From NCBI GenBank assembly GCA_023407575.1, contig JAEYLX010000049.1, positions 434,001 through 498,000 of the forward strand: 64,000 bases of DNA, written 5' to 3'. The position numbers and the translations under genes are program-made. The stretch comes from Bacillota bacterium (lineage in GTDB: Bacteria; Bacillota; Clostridia; Lachnospirales; Lachnospiraceae). The notes beneath the pieces are model-generated. The model saw nothing but the letters and a program-made list of their open reading frames with translations, made no database searches and had not been told where the DNA came from. This document shows positions 1 through 9,188 of the stretch, piece after piece; positions within the stretch are counted from its first letter, which is position 1, and each line of letters begins with the position of its first letter.

Positions 1-2
1 CT

Positions 3-953
3 GGATTATCGGGAGGTCCCGCTACTTATGATGATGTAATTAATATAAACACAAGCGTACAAGATACACTGAATAGTGCTTTAGAAAATCAAATGTTATT
101 AAATGCAAAAATGTCACTGGCTTTATCCTCACCAGTAATACTTGGCGCAACTGGCCCTACTGGTCCAACCGGTCCAACCGGTTCTGACACTGGTGCCACT
201 GGTGCTACCGGACCTACTGGCCCTACTGGTGCTAATGGTTCAGCTGGTCCTACTGGTACAGTTGGTGCTGCTGGTATTACTGGGCCAACCGGACCTACTG
301 GCGCTACTGGTGTTGCTGGCGCTACTGGTGCTACTGGCGCTACCGGCAGTACTGGTGCCGCTGGTGTAACTGGTGCTACCGGATTAACTGGCGCTACTGG
401 CGCTACTGGACCTTCGGGACCTACTGGTGCTACTGGACCTACTGGAGGCACTGGCGCTACTGGTGCTACCGGTGCCACTGGTGCTACTGGTGCCACTGGA
501 CCTACCGGTGCTACTGGACCTACTGGTGCATTAGGACCAAACCCTTCAGCAACCGCTGGTTTTGCAGCCAACACAGCTGGTACTGCAATTACTGTCTTAG
601 TAGCCGGAACCCTTGTACCTCTTCCCAGCGCTCAGCTGTTATCCGCAGATATTACTGTAAATGGTGCTAATACAATTTTTACCGTCAACACCTTTGGAAC
701 CTATCGTATCTCCTACGCCATTAACACAACCCTATCTCTACTCATGGGTTCCAGACTTTTGATTAACGGAGTGGCAAACACCTCTTCGACAATTAACCCT
801 GCCATATCCACCTCAAATTTTAGCAATGAAATCGAGCTTAACCTTGGTGTAGGTACTACAATATCACTTCAAATGTTTACTAGTTTATTAGGTATTGCTA
901 CTTTAATCAGTGGCGGCGCTGGTGCAACGTTAATGATAATTCGTTTAAGCTAA
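3..953 (+). CDS. Collagen-like exosporium protein, BclA type (5' partial)
   Basis: The frame is open to the window edge, so the gene starts upstream; the ATG at 93 lies inside it. About 40 residues of non-repetitive sequence lead into roughly 120 residues of Gly-X-Y triplets, mostly GAT, GPT and GAS, a collagen-like triple-helix region rich in threonine as in glycosylated exosporium filaments. The last 135 residues are hydrophobic and beta-rich and resemble the trimerising C-terminal domain of BclA. Such proteins form the hair-like nap on spores. The repeat number probably varies between strains. The coding strand is clear; the spore-surface role is inferred from the family. Confidence 0.88.
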   Translation, partial: GLSGGPATYDDVININTSVQDTLNSALENQMLLNAKMSLALSSPVILGATGPTGPTGPTGSDTGATGATGPTGPTGANGSAGPTGTVGAAGITGPTGPTGATGVAGATGATGATGSTGAAGVTGATGLTGATGATGPSGPTGATGPTGGTGATGATGATGATGATGPTGATGPTGALGPNPSATAGFAANTAGTAITVLVAGTLVPLPSAQLLSADITVNGANTIFTVNTFGTYRISYAINTTLSLLMGSRLLINGVANTSSTINPAISTSNFSNEIELNLGVGTTISLQMFTSLLGIATLISGGAGATLMIIRLS

Positions 954-986
954 TATTTTAATATAATTTGTTGTTTTTTTAACGTA

Positions 987-1048
987 AATATAAGAAAGAT
1001 AGTTATCCTTAAAAATTTAAACCTTCGGATAACTATCTTTCTTATATT
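987..1048 (+). terminator. Long hairpin after the collagen-like gene
   Basis: A perfect 22-bp inverted repeat (987-1008 with 1027-1048) encloses an 18-nt loop. No T-run follows on the plus strand, so it is either a weak terminator or an mRNA-stabilising 3' structure for the gene ending at 953. Confidence 0.5.
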
Positions 1049-1173
1049 ATTAAATTGTACCACTGGAAAAACTCCTTATTATAAGGTATGATAGCCTCAA
1101 GATAATCACATTTGCAACTTATGTCAGGAAATTATCCTTACAGCCTGCTATACTATGAAGGGAGTGAAGAATA

Positions 1174-1551
1174 ATGTCTGTTCAAACAATAGAAACTATG
1201 GTTAATTGGGTAGAAAATAATATAAAAGATAACCCCACACTGATAGAGATGTCCTCATATGTTGGTTATTCTCCATTTTATTGTTCCTCTAAGTTTCGGG
1301 AGCACATGGGTTTAACCTACAAGCAATTTCTTGCCAACTGCAGATTAAAAGCAGCTACCAGTGACCTTTGCAATACCAATGATAAAATTATAGATATTGC
1401 TTTACGCTATGGATACTCTTCAGCGGAATCTTTGACGAGGGCTTTTGTTACCGTGTATCAATGCTCTCCTCGCCAGTACCGAAAAATGATAAAAGAGATT
1501 TCCATGCAAAATAGTCCTGAAATAACTCTTCCTCCAAATCAATACTTATAA
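1174..1551 (+). CDS. AraC-family DNA-binding protein (HTH domain only)
   Basis: A 125-residue protein that is almost entirely the double helix-turn-helix domain of AraC/XylS regulators. The first HTH is near residues 22-45, and the family hallmark around GYSSAESLTRAF is at about 80-91, followed by SPRQYRK. No effector-binding domain is present, as in SoxS/MarA-size members. A good ribosome binding site (GGGAG) precedes the ATG. The stop is 10 bp before the methionine aminopeptidase gene, so the two are probably cotranscribed. The target genes are unknown. Confidence 0.85.
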   Translation: MSVQTIETMVNWVENNIKDNPTLIEMSSYVGYSPFYCSSKFREHMGLTYKQFLANCRLKAATSDLCNTNDKIIDIALRYGYSSAESLTRAFVTVYQCSPRQYRKMIKEISMQNSPEITLPPNQYL

Positions 1552-1561
1552 GGAGAAGTTT

Positions 1562-2437
1562 ATGTCTCAAAAATATAATAGAAATGATCCCTGCTGGTGT
1601 GGTAGTGGTGAAAAATATAAGAAATGCCATTTAGAGCTCGAGGAAAAGATTGCAAGTTATCGTTTAAAGGGATATAAAGTCCCTCAGCGCAAACTACTTA
1701 AAACCAGGCAGCAGATTGAAGGTATAAGAGAAAGCAGCAAGCGTAACATTGAATTACTGGACTTCATCGGAAATTATGCAGTAGACGGAGTAACAACGGG
1801 AGAACTTGATCGATTAATTTCTCAAAGAACCAAGGAGCTTGGAGGTATTGCGGCACCACTTAACTATAATGGATTTCCCAAAAGCTCTTGTATTTCAATC
1901 AATGAGGTGGTCTGCCATGGTATCCCCTCCGACCAGATACTTTTAAGAACTGGTGACATTGTAAACATTGATTTGTCTACTATATACAACGGCTACTTTT
2001 CTGATTCTTCCCGTATGTTCTGCATCGGTGAGGTATCGGAAGATAAGAGACAGCTTGTTCAGATAGCCAAAGAATGCATGGAAGCAGGCATTGAACAAGT
2101 AAAGCCCTGGGGCCTTCTTGGTGATGTTGGCCATGCCGTCAATACACATGCAATGAAAAATGGTTATACTGTAGTCCGTGAAATTGGTGGTCATGGGATT
2201 GGTCTTGAATTTCACGAAGATCCTTGGGTAGGTTATGTAACAAAGCCAAATACAGGGATGTTATTGGTTCCTGGTCTCGTCTTCACTGTTGAGCCTATGA
2301 TTAACATGGGTGGAGCAGAAATATATACTGATGAAGAAGATGACTGGACGGTGTATACCGCTGATGGGAAACCATCCGCACAATGGGAAAAAACTGTACT
2401 CGTAACAGAAAACGGGTGTGAAGTTCTTACTTATTAA
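1562..2437 (+). CDS. map: Methionine aminopeptidase type I with N-terminal SEC-C zinc motif
   Basis: Removes the N-terminal methionine from new proteins in the cytoplasm. Residues 6-23 form a SEC-C zinc motif (DPCWCGSGEKYKKCH), followed by the pita-bread aminopeptidase fold. Metal ligands are visible: the two Asp (IDLS and FSDSS), the His of GGHGIGLEFHEDP, the Glu of FTVEPM and the Glu of QWEKTVL. It is 291 residues long, the usual size for the SEC-C variant. An AAGGAG site lies before the ATG. Clostridia often carry a second housekeeping map in the ribosomal operon, so this may be an accessory copy. Confidence 0.93.
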   Translation: MSQKYNRNDPCWCGSGEKYKKCHLELEEKIASYRLKGYKVPQRKLLKTRQQIEGIRESSKRNIELLDFIGNYAVDGVTTGELDRLISQRTKELGGIAAPLNYNGFPKSSCISINEVVCHGIPSDQILLRTGDIVNIDLSTIYNGYFSDSSRMFCIGEVSEDKRQLVQIAKECMEAGIEQVKPWGLLGDVGHAVNTHAMKNGYTVVREIGGHGIGLEFHEDPWVGYVTKPNTGMLLVPGLVFTVEPMINMGGAEIYTDEEDDWTVYTADGKPSAQWEKTVLVTENGCEVLTY

Positions 2438-2454
2438 GTGAATTTAATACCTAT

Positions 2455-2502
2455 AAAATAGTTATCCACTAGAATCAATTCAAGTGTGTAACTATTTTTT
2501 TT
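2455..2502 (+). terminator. Rho-independent terminator after map
   Basis: Stem AAAATAGTTA at 2455-2464 pairs with TAACTATTTT at 2489-2498 and is followed by a run of eight T. The rest of the gap up to 2780 is AT-rich; I see no gene in it, only a likely promoter region for the ABC operon. Confidence 0.7.
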
Positions 2503-2780
2503 ATATATATAGTAGCATTTTTATTCTTTTTATATTTATTATTCGAAATTATTCGAAATATCATTGACAGATATAACCATGCTTTGTATAATAAAAAGAA
2601 ACAAATGTTCGTGTTGGATATGGTGTTATTAATAAAAATGTCTCTTATATCTCAAAACTTAATTACCTGTTATATAAAACAAATCTAACAACGAGGGGGA
2701 GGAATGTTAGTTACTTTATCTATCTGAAGACAGTAAAATGTATTAGCCTTTCAATTAATAAAGTCCTAACAATATAAGAA

Positions 2781-3782
2781 ATGATACGAGTAGATCATAT
2801 AACCAAGGAATTTGTAACAACAAAAAAATATCCAGGCTTTAAGGGTGCTATTAAAGGCCTCTTTTCTACAGAGAAAGTACGAAAAGTCGCTGTAGATGAT
2901 ATTTCCTTTCATATTAGCAAAGGAGAAATCGTAGGCTACATTGGAAGTAATGGTGCTGGTAAATCCACTACCATAAAGATGATGACTGGAATTCTCGCTC
3001 CTACCGGCGGAAAATGTACTGTAAATGGGCTTGATCCCAATAAAGATCGAAAAAAAAATGCACAAAATATCGGAGTTGTATTCGGTCAAAGAACACAGCT
3101 TTGGTGGGATTTGCCCTTAAGTGAATCTTATTCCGTACTAAAGGAAATCTACGGAGTAAGCGAGGAGGACTTTAAAGCAAGAATGAAGTTCCTGGATGAA
3201 GTCCTAGGCTTAAATGATTTCATCCATAGTACCGTTAGAACGCTATCTCTGGGACAAAGAATGAGGGCTGATTTGGCTGCAGCTTTATTACACAATCCAA
3301 AAGTTCTTTATTTGGATGAACCAACCATTGGCTTGGATTTGGTAGTTAAGGACAATATACGTCGTGCCATTAAAGAAATTAACGAGCAATATGAAACTAC
3401 CGTAATCTTGACTACTCATGACTTAGGAGATATTGAAGAGCTTTGCAGTCGTATTATTATTATTGATGATGGCAAAATCATTCATGATGGTTCTATAGAA
3501 GCTCTGAAAAATACTTATGGACATACAAGAAAAATTCACATTGATGTAAAAGACATTACTGCAGTGAGTGGTAAGCGTTTTGAACAAGTATTTTCCCTGA
3601 ATGAAACTGACTTAAACACCTACGTCGAAAATAAGACAATCCATTTTACATTCAATAAGAACAAAATTAATGTATCAGAGATCATTTCCCACATCATGAC
3701 TCTTACGGAAATCAAGGATATTAAAATAGAAGAAACAGAAATCTCACAAATAGTTAAAGAAATTTATAAAAATGGTTTATAG
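2781..3782 (+). CDS. ABC-2 type exporter, ATP-binding subunit
   Basis: A 333-residue ATPase that powers the two permeases following it. Walker A is GSNGAGKST near residues 55-63, the signature is the variant LSLGQRMRADL, Walker B is VLYLDEPTIGLDL, and the switch His is in TTHD. The first 40 residues and the extra 90-residue C-terminal extension are typical of the DrrA/NatA group that pairs with DUF990-type permeases. The substrate is unknown. The ribosome binding site is weak. The operon order ATPase-permease-permease, with gaps of 11 and 5 bp, supports one complex. Confidence 0.9.
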   Translation: MIRVDHITKEFVTTKKYPGFKGAIKGLFSTEKVRKVAVDDISFHISKGEIVGYIGSNGAGKSTTIKMMTGILAPTGGKCTVNGLDPNKDRKKNAQNIGVVFGQRTQLWWDLPLSESYSVLKEIYGVSEEDFKARMKFLDEVLGLNDFIHSTVRTLSLGQRMRADLAAALLHNPKVLYLDEPTIGLDLVVKDNIRRAIKEINEQYETTVILTTHDLGDIEELCSRIIIIDDGKIIHDGSIEALKNTYGHTRKIHIDVKDITAVSGKRFEQVFSLNETDLNTYVENKTIHFTFNKNKINVSEIISHIMTLTEIKDIKIEETEISQIVKEIYKNGL

Positions 3783-3793
3783 GAGGCTTGCTT

Positions 3794-4612
3794 ATGAAAA
3801 AGTTTTTTAGAACCTATTGGCCATTTGCTATTAATGAAATAAAAACTAATTTCGCCTATAAGGGAAGTTTCTATCTCTTTATACTTTCCCGAGTGCTAGG
3901 TATATTTATTTCATATTTCTTGTGGATGGCAATTTACGGAAGTTCCACCAGTCAAACCCTTGGTGGCTTAACTCAAACTGAAATGATTGTATATATCTTT
4001 ATGTCCTATGTAGCAACCGGACTAATTGCAATTAGCATCTCTGGTGAAATCGGATTTCACGTGGTGGAAGGTTCCATTGCAAGTAATATGATTAAACCAA
4101 TTGATTATAGAACAAGTCTGCTATTTAAAGCAATCGGAGCATTGATATATCGCTTTTTCGTCCCCTCAATATTTATTTGGATCGGCTTGGAGGCTTACAA
4201 GTTCTTTATATTAAAGGTACCTTTTACTGGAATAACAAACATCATTCTATTTCTTATTAGTTGCATTTTTAGTTTTCTGATTTATGTATTTTTTGATTTT
4301 TGTTTTGGTATGCTTGCGTTTTATACAACTTATATTTTTGGTATGGCAATTGCTAAAAATGCTATTATGTCCTTCTTAACAGGCCAGCTAATTCCGTTAA
4401 GCTTCTTTCCAGCCGCAGCACAAAAGATCTTTGATTATTTACCCTTTTCGTCTATGAACTATGTACCAGTAATGATTTACTTAGGAAAATACAATGAGAA
4501 TGAGTTATTGTTTGCCTTGGGCAGGCAAGCCCTATGGGTAATTCTGTTGTTTGGGCTTGGCAGCCTTTTGTGGAGTAGAATTACCAAAAGACTAATTGTA
4601 TTGGGTGGGTGA
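3794..4612 (+). CDS. ABC-2 family permease, DUF990/ABC2_membrane_6 type (first subunit)
   Basis: An integral membrane protein of 272 residues with about six hydrophobic segments. The start is the ATG at 3794 because a strong AGGAGG lies 7 bases before it; an in-frame TTG at 3788 has no suitable spacing. It is transcribed directly after the ATPase. It resembles the first of the paired permeases in DUF990 exporters, which probably form a heterodimer in the membrane. The exported substrate cannot be told from sequence. Confidence 0.82.
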   Translation: MKKFFRTYWPFAINEIKTNFAYKGSFYLFILSRVLGIFISYFLWMAIYGSSTSQTLGGLTQTEMIVYIFMSYVATGLIAISISGEIGFHVVEGSIASNMIKPIDYRTSLLFKAIGALIYRFFVPSIFIWIGLEAYKFFILKVPFTGITNIILFLISCIFSFLIYVFFDFCFGMLAFYTTYIFGMAIAKNAIMSFLTGQLIPLSFFPAAAQKIFDYLPFSSMNYVPVMIYLGKYNENELLFALGRQALWVILLFGLGSLLWSRITKRLIVLGG

Positions 4613-4617
4613 CAATT

Positions 4618-5418
4618 ATGAAAAATATTAAAAGATATGGCAGATTATATAGGGTTTTTATTACCCAATTTCTTAAAACTCTCATGCAATCAAAGGTTGA
4701 CTTCTGGGTTGGATTAATTGGTTTCTTCTTTTCGCAAATGACCGGTATTGCTTTTTTATATCTGGTTTTTCAACAAATACCTGCTTTGAATGGCTGGAGC
4801 TTTTACCAATTGCTCTTTATTTATGGCTTTGCACAAATTCCAAGAGGCCTGGATCATTTATTTACCGATAATATATGGATGGTTGCCTGGAGAATGGTAG
4901 TTACGGGACAATTTGATCGCTATATGTTACGACCCATGAATCTGTTCTTTCAGGTTATTTGTGAAAAACTGCAGCCTGATGCACTTGGTGAGCTTGCAGT
5001 TGGTATTATCCTAGTCGTAATCTCCGTCCATAATGGAGTGATTTCCTTTACCATTGCTTCCTTTTTTGTATTTGTTCTATCCGTACTTGCTGGCAGTATT
5101 ATTTATACCTCAATTAAACTTTTCTTTGCAGCAACTGCTTTTTGGATTAAGGTTAGTTCACCCTTTTTACAGGTGGCCTATGAACTTGCTGATTTTGCAA
5201 AATATCCAGTGGAAATTTATAATCGTTCTATTCGTTTTATAATTACTTGGGTCATTCCGTTTGCATTTGTGGCATATTATCCTGCTTCTTATTTTTTATT
5301 GGGTTCCAGTTTCTTAAAAACCGTTGGTGCAGAATGCATTCTTGCTTTTGTCCTATGGGTAATAGCTTATGGATTATTCAAAAAAGGAACCCTACGGTAC
5401 GAAAGTGCGGGAAGTTAA
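4618..5418 (+). CDS. ABC-2 family permease, DUF990/ABC2_membrane_6 type (second subunit)
   Basis: The second membrane subunit of the exporter, 266 residues with about six hydrophobic spans. A GTG at 4609 would overlap the previous stop (GTGA), but the ATG at 4618 has a GGTGG sequence at normal distance and is preferred. It ends 4 bp before the convergent gene at 5423, so no terminator separates the two convergent transcripts; they must overlap or terminate inside each other. Confidence 0.8.
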   Translation: MKNIKRYGRLYRVFITQFLKTLMQSKVDFWVGLIGFFFSQMTGIAFLYLVFQQIPALNGWSFYQLLFIYGFAQIPRGLDHLFTDNIWMVAWRMVVTGQFDRYMLRPMNLFFQVICEKLQPDALGELAVGIILVVISVHNGVISFTIASFFVFVLSVLAGSIIYTSIKLFFAATAFWIKVSSPFLQVAYELADFAKYPVEIYNRSIRFIITWVIPFAFVAYYPASYFLLGSSFLKTVGAECILAFVLWVIAYGLFKKGTLRYESAGS

Positions 5419-5422
5419 AGCA

Positions 5423-5890
5423 TTAATTGCCAGAATTTTCTTTTCGATACTTGCATGTTCTGAATTTGCCCTCAATCCAAAAGGTTGCCTCTGATGTAGT
5501 GAATTTAAGCAATCGGAATTTTGGATCGGCAATACCCTTGCTAAAGAATTGCCGGTCAGATTCTAGCCATAACTTTTCTTTTAAGACTTCATCCTTCACA
5601 AAGTCAACCTCACCAACTAGAGTAACACTATCCGCTCCTTTGAAATAGCATACAGAAGCTTTGGAGTTGTTTTCAAAATGGGTTGCCTTCCCCTGAAGCT
5701 GAGAACGTTTGGATGTAATAAAATACAATTCACGAAAACCATTGTCACTGGCCTTTGTCATGCTGCAAATTCGAGGATAACCATTCTCGTTAACTGAGGC
5801 CAGTGTTACAGTGTGAACCTCCTTAAGAAGTAAATCTGCTTTGCTTTCTATTTCCGCTATTCTCTCTTTTTGAATCTCTGATGCTTTCAT
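5423..5890 (-). CDS. Pyridoxamine 5'-phosphate oxidase-family protein
   Basis: A 155-residue split-barrel flavin-binding fold similar to general stress protein 26. The early segment VTLASVNENGYPRICSM is the usual start of the barrel, and residues such as FITSKRSQLQGK match the flavin-contact strand. These proteins are small cytoplasmic FMN or F420 oxidoreductases, and the substrate here is unknown. An AGGTGAGG site precedes the ATG. It is a single gene, convergent with the ABC exporter. Confidence 0.82.
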   Translation of the reverse strand: MKASEIQKERIAEIESKADLLLKEVHTVTLASVNENGYPRICSMTKASDNGFRELYFITSKRSQLQGKATHFENNSKASVCYFKGADSVTLVGEVDFVKDEVLKEKLWLESDRQFFSKGIADPKFRLLKFTTSEATFWIEGKFRTCKYRKENSGN

Positions 5891-6041
5891 AACCTCACCT
5901 CACTTTCTTATTTTTTACTGGTGACTATGCAGGAGAACCCTCCCTTATAAATAATTATAAAGTATGACACGACGTCAAAGTCAAGTTCAAAGAAAATTTT
6001 TTCAGCAAATATGTCAAGGCTGGGCATATAATCCTGCTTTT

Positions 6042-6620
6042 TTAAAGTATCAGTTGAACTGCACTTAATGTCAGTACCAGAGCCATAATCGCATTCATCA
6101 ATCGATAATGCTTTTTATATTGTTTTTGAAGGAAATGGCCAGCCACAGCCCAGGTAATGCAACCAGAGATACCAATTAAGGTATTACATACCACACTGGT
6201 ACCAAGGAGTAATTTCGAACTGGAATATGGAAGAACATAACCTGTATAGATCGTAATCGCATATAAAATTATCTTTACATTCATAAACTGCAGTAAAAAA
6301 CTTCTCCAAAAGTCACTGCTTGAATCGTTTGTACTTTCAAAAGACCTACTTCTGAGAATGTGAATTGCTAGCCATAGGATATAGGCAGCACCCACGTACT
6401 TCATGACAAAGGTAACCTGTGGTAACACTTTAGAAAGCTCCAGACATACAGCAGCAGTGATACCCATAACCAATAAAAATCCTGTTGCAATCCCTAAAAG
6501 TGTTGTCTTCCCTTTTCGAAGTCCTCCTCTGCTAACTGAATTCAAACATAAAATGTTATTAGGTCCTGGAGTATAAGCGTTAATAAACGCATAGGGTAAA
6601 TACGCTAGTATAATGTTCAT
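6042..6620 (-). CDS. LysE/RhtB-family amino-acid exporter
   Basis: A membrane protein of 192 residues with about six hydrophobic helices. The family motif near the N-terminus is visible (YTPGPNNILCLNSVSRGG, residues 16-33), where GPN is conserved in LysE/RhtB. Members export amino acids or related metabolites across the cytoplasmic membrane. It is divergent from the LysR regulator at 6741, a common arrangement in which the regulator controls the exporter. AAGGAG is 12 bases from the ATG. Confidence 0.87.
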   Translation of the reverse strand: MNIILAYLPYAFINAYTPGPNNILCLNSVSRGGLRKGKTTLLGIATGFLLVMGITAAVCLELSKVLPQVTFVMKYVGAAYILWLAIHILRSRSFESTNDSSSDFWRSFLLQFMNVKIILYAITIYTGYVLPYSSSKLLLGTSVVCNTLIGISGCITWAVAGHFLQKQYKKHYRLMNAIMALVLTLSAVQLIL

Positions 6621-6652
6621 ATGTACTTGTTCTCTCCTTGTTTTTCTTATAT

Positions 6653-6672
6653 AATACTAAGTATCAATACTT
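6653..6672. promoter_or_regulatory. Possible LysR operator in the divergent intergenic region
   Basis: AAGTAT-CA-ATACTT is a perfect inverted repeat at 6659-6672, and AATACT recurs directly at 6653 and 6666. It lies between the divergent exporter and LysR genes, where a LysR dimer would be expected to bind. It is a motif reading only. Confidence 0.35.
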
Positions 6673-6740
6673 AAATCTAATTGAAACTTTTAATAATACT
6701 ATTCATAATTATTGAACCATTAGTTGTACAAGGAGAAACC

Positions 6741-7631
6741 ATGGAGCTTAAATATCTTCAAACCTTTAAAACAATTGTTTTAGAAGGCAGTTTTACAAAA
6801 GCTGCAGATAAGTTAAATTATACACAGTCAACGATAACCTTTCAGATGAAGCAACTTGAACAGGAACTTTCTGTGAAGATTTTTGAGAAGATAGGCAGAA
6901 ATATGATTTTGACTAAGGCAGGTCAAGAATTAATTCCTTACGTTGATGGAGTATTAAATTCTATGAATCGCCTGTCTGGATTTAGTGAAAATTTAAATGA
7001 TTTAAAAGGAGAAATACAGATAGAAATAGCAGAGACCTTATTATGCTATAAGATGGCTCCCGTACTGAAGGAGTTTCATCAACTAGCACCACAAGCAAAA
7101 TTGTATTTACGCTCAACTAACTGTTATGAAATCTTAGAAAAAATAAAAGCAGGTAAAATTGACTTAGGTGTCTTCTATTTGAATGTATCGAACTCCGATG
7201 CGTTTATGCACACCTACCCAATTGGAGAATGTACCATGGATTTAGTGGCCTCTCCAAAAATCCAAGAAGAATTTCCTGACTTTATTACACCGAATCAAAG
7301 CTTTAATCTTCCTTTTATTATTGATGAACCTGACTGTATTTTTCGGCAAAAATTTGAGGATTACATCCGCTCCCGTAATATTTCACTTGCTCATACCATT
7401 GAATTATGGAGTATCCCTACCATTAAAAATCTAGTAAAAAATGATGTAGGAATTACTTATCTTCCTTCCTTTACCGTTCAAAACGAATTAGAAACGGGTG
7501 AGCTTCGCAAAATTAAAATATTAGATGGCGACCAGAAATTAACTGCGGTTTGTGCCCATCATAAGAATAAATGGGTGAGTCCATTAATGCAGTTATTTAT
7601 TCATTTATTGACCAGTAACAAGATTCTATAG
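6741..7631 (+). CDS. LysR-family transcriptional regulator
   Basis: A 296-residue regulator. The N-terminal winged helix-turn-helix is clear (ELKYLQTF, GSFTKAADKLNYTQSTIT, QLEQELSVKIFE), followed by the two-lobed periplasmic-binding-like effector domain. The start is ATG 6741 with AGGAGA just before; an upstream in-frame ATG at 6681 would add 20 hydrophobic residues unlike the family. It is divergent from the LysE exporter, which is its likely target, with an amino acid or analogue as a plausible inducer. Confidence 0.9.
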   Translation: MELKYLQTFKTIVLEGSFTKAADKLNYTQSTITFQMKQLEQELSVKIFEKIGRNMILTKAGQELIPYVDGVLNSMNRLSGFSENLNDLKGEIQIEIAETLLCYKMAPVLKEFHQLAPQAKLYLRSTNCYEILEKIKAGKIDLGVFYLNVSNSDAFMHTYPIGECTMDLVASPKIQEEFPDFITPNQSFNLPFIIDEPDCIFRQKFEDYIRSRNISLAHTIELWSIPTIKNLVKNDVGITYLPSFTVQNELETGELRKIKILDGDQKLTAVCAHHKNKWVSPLMQLFIHLLTSNKIL

Positions 7632-7659
7632 TGGACCTCAACCGACCATTCTTAATTAT

Positions 7660-7713
7660 ATAGTTCGCCATGAAATCTGATATAGAATCTCAACGGATTT
7701 CATGGCGAACTAT
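7660..7713 (+). terminator. Long hairpin after the LysR gene
   Basis: A perfect 18-bp inverted repeat (7660-7677 with 7696-7713) with an 18-nt loop. There is no T-run. It lies between convergent genes ending at 7631 and 7771 and may serve both. Confidence 0.5.
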
Positions 7714-7770
7714 GTGCTAGAGAAACTATTCATCAAATGAATACCTTATACTTTTCAATACATTGGTTTA

Positions 7771-8163
7771 CTATACCATCGGTATTTTTTCCTCTATGAT
7801 AATCTTCTCATGTTTATCATAGTAACTACAGGTCATTTTCTCTAAATCCGAAACCCATTTATAAACACCGGTTTTAGCAATTTCAACACAGAAGGTTGGA
7901 AAATCTGTTTTCCCTTTTTGATTACGTTGTAGAGCTGCAATCGCTGTTTCATAATTGGCGTGATCCTCAATATCAAAATCCACAGCCAATCCTTTTCCAT
8001 ACAGGCATTCACCTTCCTTATTTATATAAGATACCACGCCTGTTTCCAAATTAAAAATATTTGTAACCATACCCATTTTTTTAAATACACCTATTAACTT
8101 TGGGAAATCCGGACCAGTATACATACTATGAGCTTTGTTAATAGCTTCTAATGTAAATTCCAT
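7771..8163 (-). CDS. DUF1398 family protein
   Basis: A 130-residue cytoplasmic protein of the DUF1398 (YbcV-like) family. The recognisable features are the N-terminal FTLEAINKAHSMYTGPDFPK and the later CVEIAKTGVYKWVSDLEKMTCSYYD, which match the conserved ends of that family. No catalytic residues are known. AAGGAGA precedes the ATG. It stands alone, 51 bp from the nfo stop, and might be read with it from an upstream promoter. Confidence 0.75.
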   Translation of the reverse strand: MEFTLEAINKAHSMYTGPDFPKLIGVFKKMGMVTNIFNLETGVVSYINKEGECLYGKGLAVDFDIEDHANYETAIAALQRNQKGKTDFPTFCVEIAKTGVYKWVSDLEKMTCSYYDKHEKIIIEEKIPMV

Positions 8164-8214
8164 GATAGTATCTCCTTTCTAACATAAGGTTGTCCTCTAA
8201 TTATATCACATTTT

Positions 8215-9102
8215 TTACTTCTGCAAATTGGATTTTAGCATATGGATTTCTTGCCTATGCCCCTCATCCTCAAGCGGTGTTTCCAGATAGAAGGGAAGGC
8301 TGCAAAGGTATGGATGTTCCATAATCCGTAAGGTTGCTTCCAAGCCGATATGCCCCTCACCAATTGGAGCATGGTTATCCTTTTTTGAGTTAAATACATT
8401 TTTGCTATCATTTAGATGTACGCCTTTTAATCTGTTAATCCCTATTATCTGATCAAATTCATTAAGGACATCCTCCAGATGATTTACAATATCATATCCA
8501 GAGGAAAACATATGGCATAAGTCCATGCAAATGCCGACTTTTGAATTAAATGCAATGCCATCTATGATTTGGCGCAGCTCTTCAAATCGACTTCCAATTT
8601 CGCTTCCTTTTCCCGACATAGTTTCTAATAAAACAGTGATACCCTGATCTTTCGTTATGGCTTCATTCAGCCCCTCTATAATTTGTTTAATCCCCTCTGA
8701 TTTATCCTCTCCCAAATAATTTCCTGGGTGGAGATTATAATATTCGATTCCAAGTGCATCCATACGAATAATATCATCGTTTACCACCTCTCTTGAGAAA
8801 TTCCGCAGACTTTCATTGGGGCTGGCAAGATTAATTGTATAAGGGGCATGTGCCATAATGGGACCTACCCCATATTCTTTTCTTAACCTTTGAAATTGCT
8901 CTATATCTTTTTCAAGGTATACTTTGGCTTTACTTCCTCGCGGATTACGGCTGAAAAACTGAAAAGTAGTCCCACCCAATTCATATACTGTTTTTACGGC
9001 ATAGGTAAAACCCTTTGCTATGGTAAAATGCACACCTATATTCTGCAAATGTTGTCCTGTAGTTCCAGCTTGAATATTGTCGTCATTATATTTCATGGGC
9101 AT
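8215..9102 (-). CDS. nfo: Endonuclease IV (deoxyribonuclease IV)
   Basis: An apurinic/apyrimidinic endonuclease of base excision repair, 295 residues with a TIM barrel and trinuclear zinc. Metal ligand motifs are in place: MAHAPYT, YYNLHPGN, VLLETMSG, CMDLCHMF, KGVHLNDS, DNHAPIGEGHIG and YLETP. The N-terminus is about ten residues longer than usual; a second ATG at 9096 is an alternative. AGAAGGA lies 7 bases from the chosen ATG. Confidence 0.94.
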   Translation of the reverse strand: MPMKYNDDNIQAGTTGQHLQNIGVHFTIAKGFTYAVKTVYELGGTTFQFFSRNPRGSKAKVYLEKDIEQFQRLRKEYGVGPIMAHAPYTINLASPNESLRNFSREVVNDDIIRMDALGIEYYNLHPGNYLGEDKSEGIKQIIEGLNEAITKDQGITVLLETMSGKGSEIGSRFEELRQIIDGIAFNSKVGICMDLCHMFSSGYDIVNHLEDVLNEFDQIIGINRLKGVHLNDSKNVFNSKKDNHAPIGEGHIGLEATLRIMEHPYLCSLPFYLETPLEDEGHRQEIHMLKSNLQK

Positions 9103-9188
9103 ACTGAATTCCTTCTTTCCTTGGTACTTGATGTATTCAATTAAAATACATCAATCTATCTTTTATTATCCCTATATGTTATAAAATC

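Noticed and set aside
89..574. Long minus-strand frame made of PVAPVGPVAP-like repeats
   Set aside because: It is the mirror image of the collagen-like gene's GXT codons; it has no ribosome binding site and no family.
6681..6740. N-terminal extension of the LysR regulator
   Set aside because: The 20 added residues are hydrophobic and unlike the family; the ATG at 6741 has its own AGGAGA.
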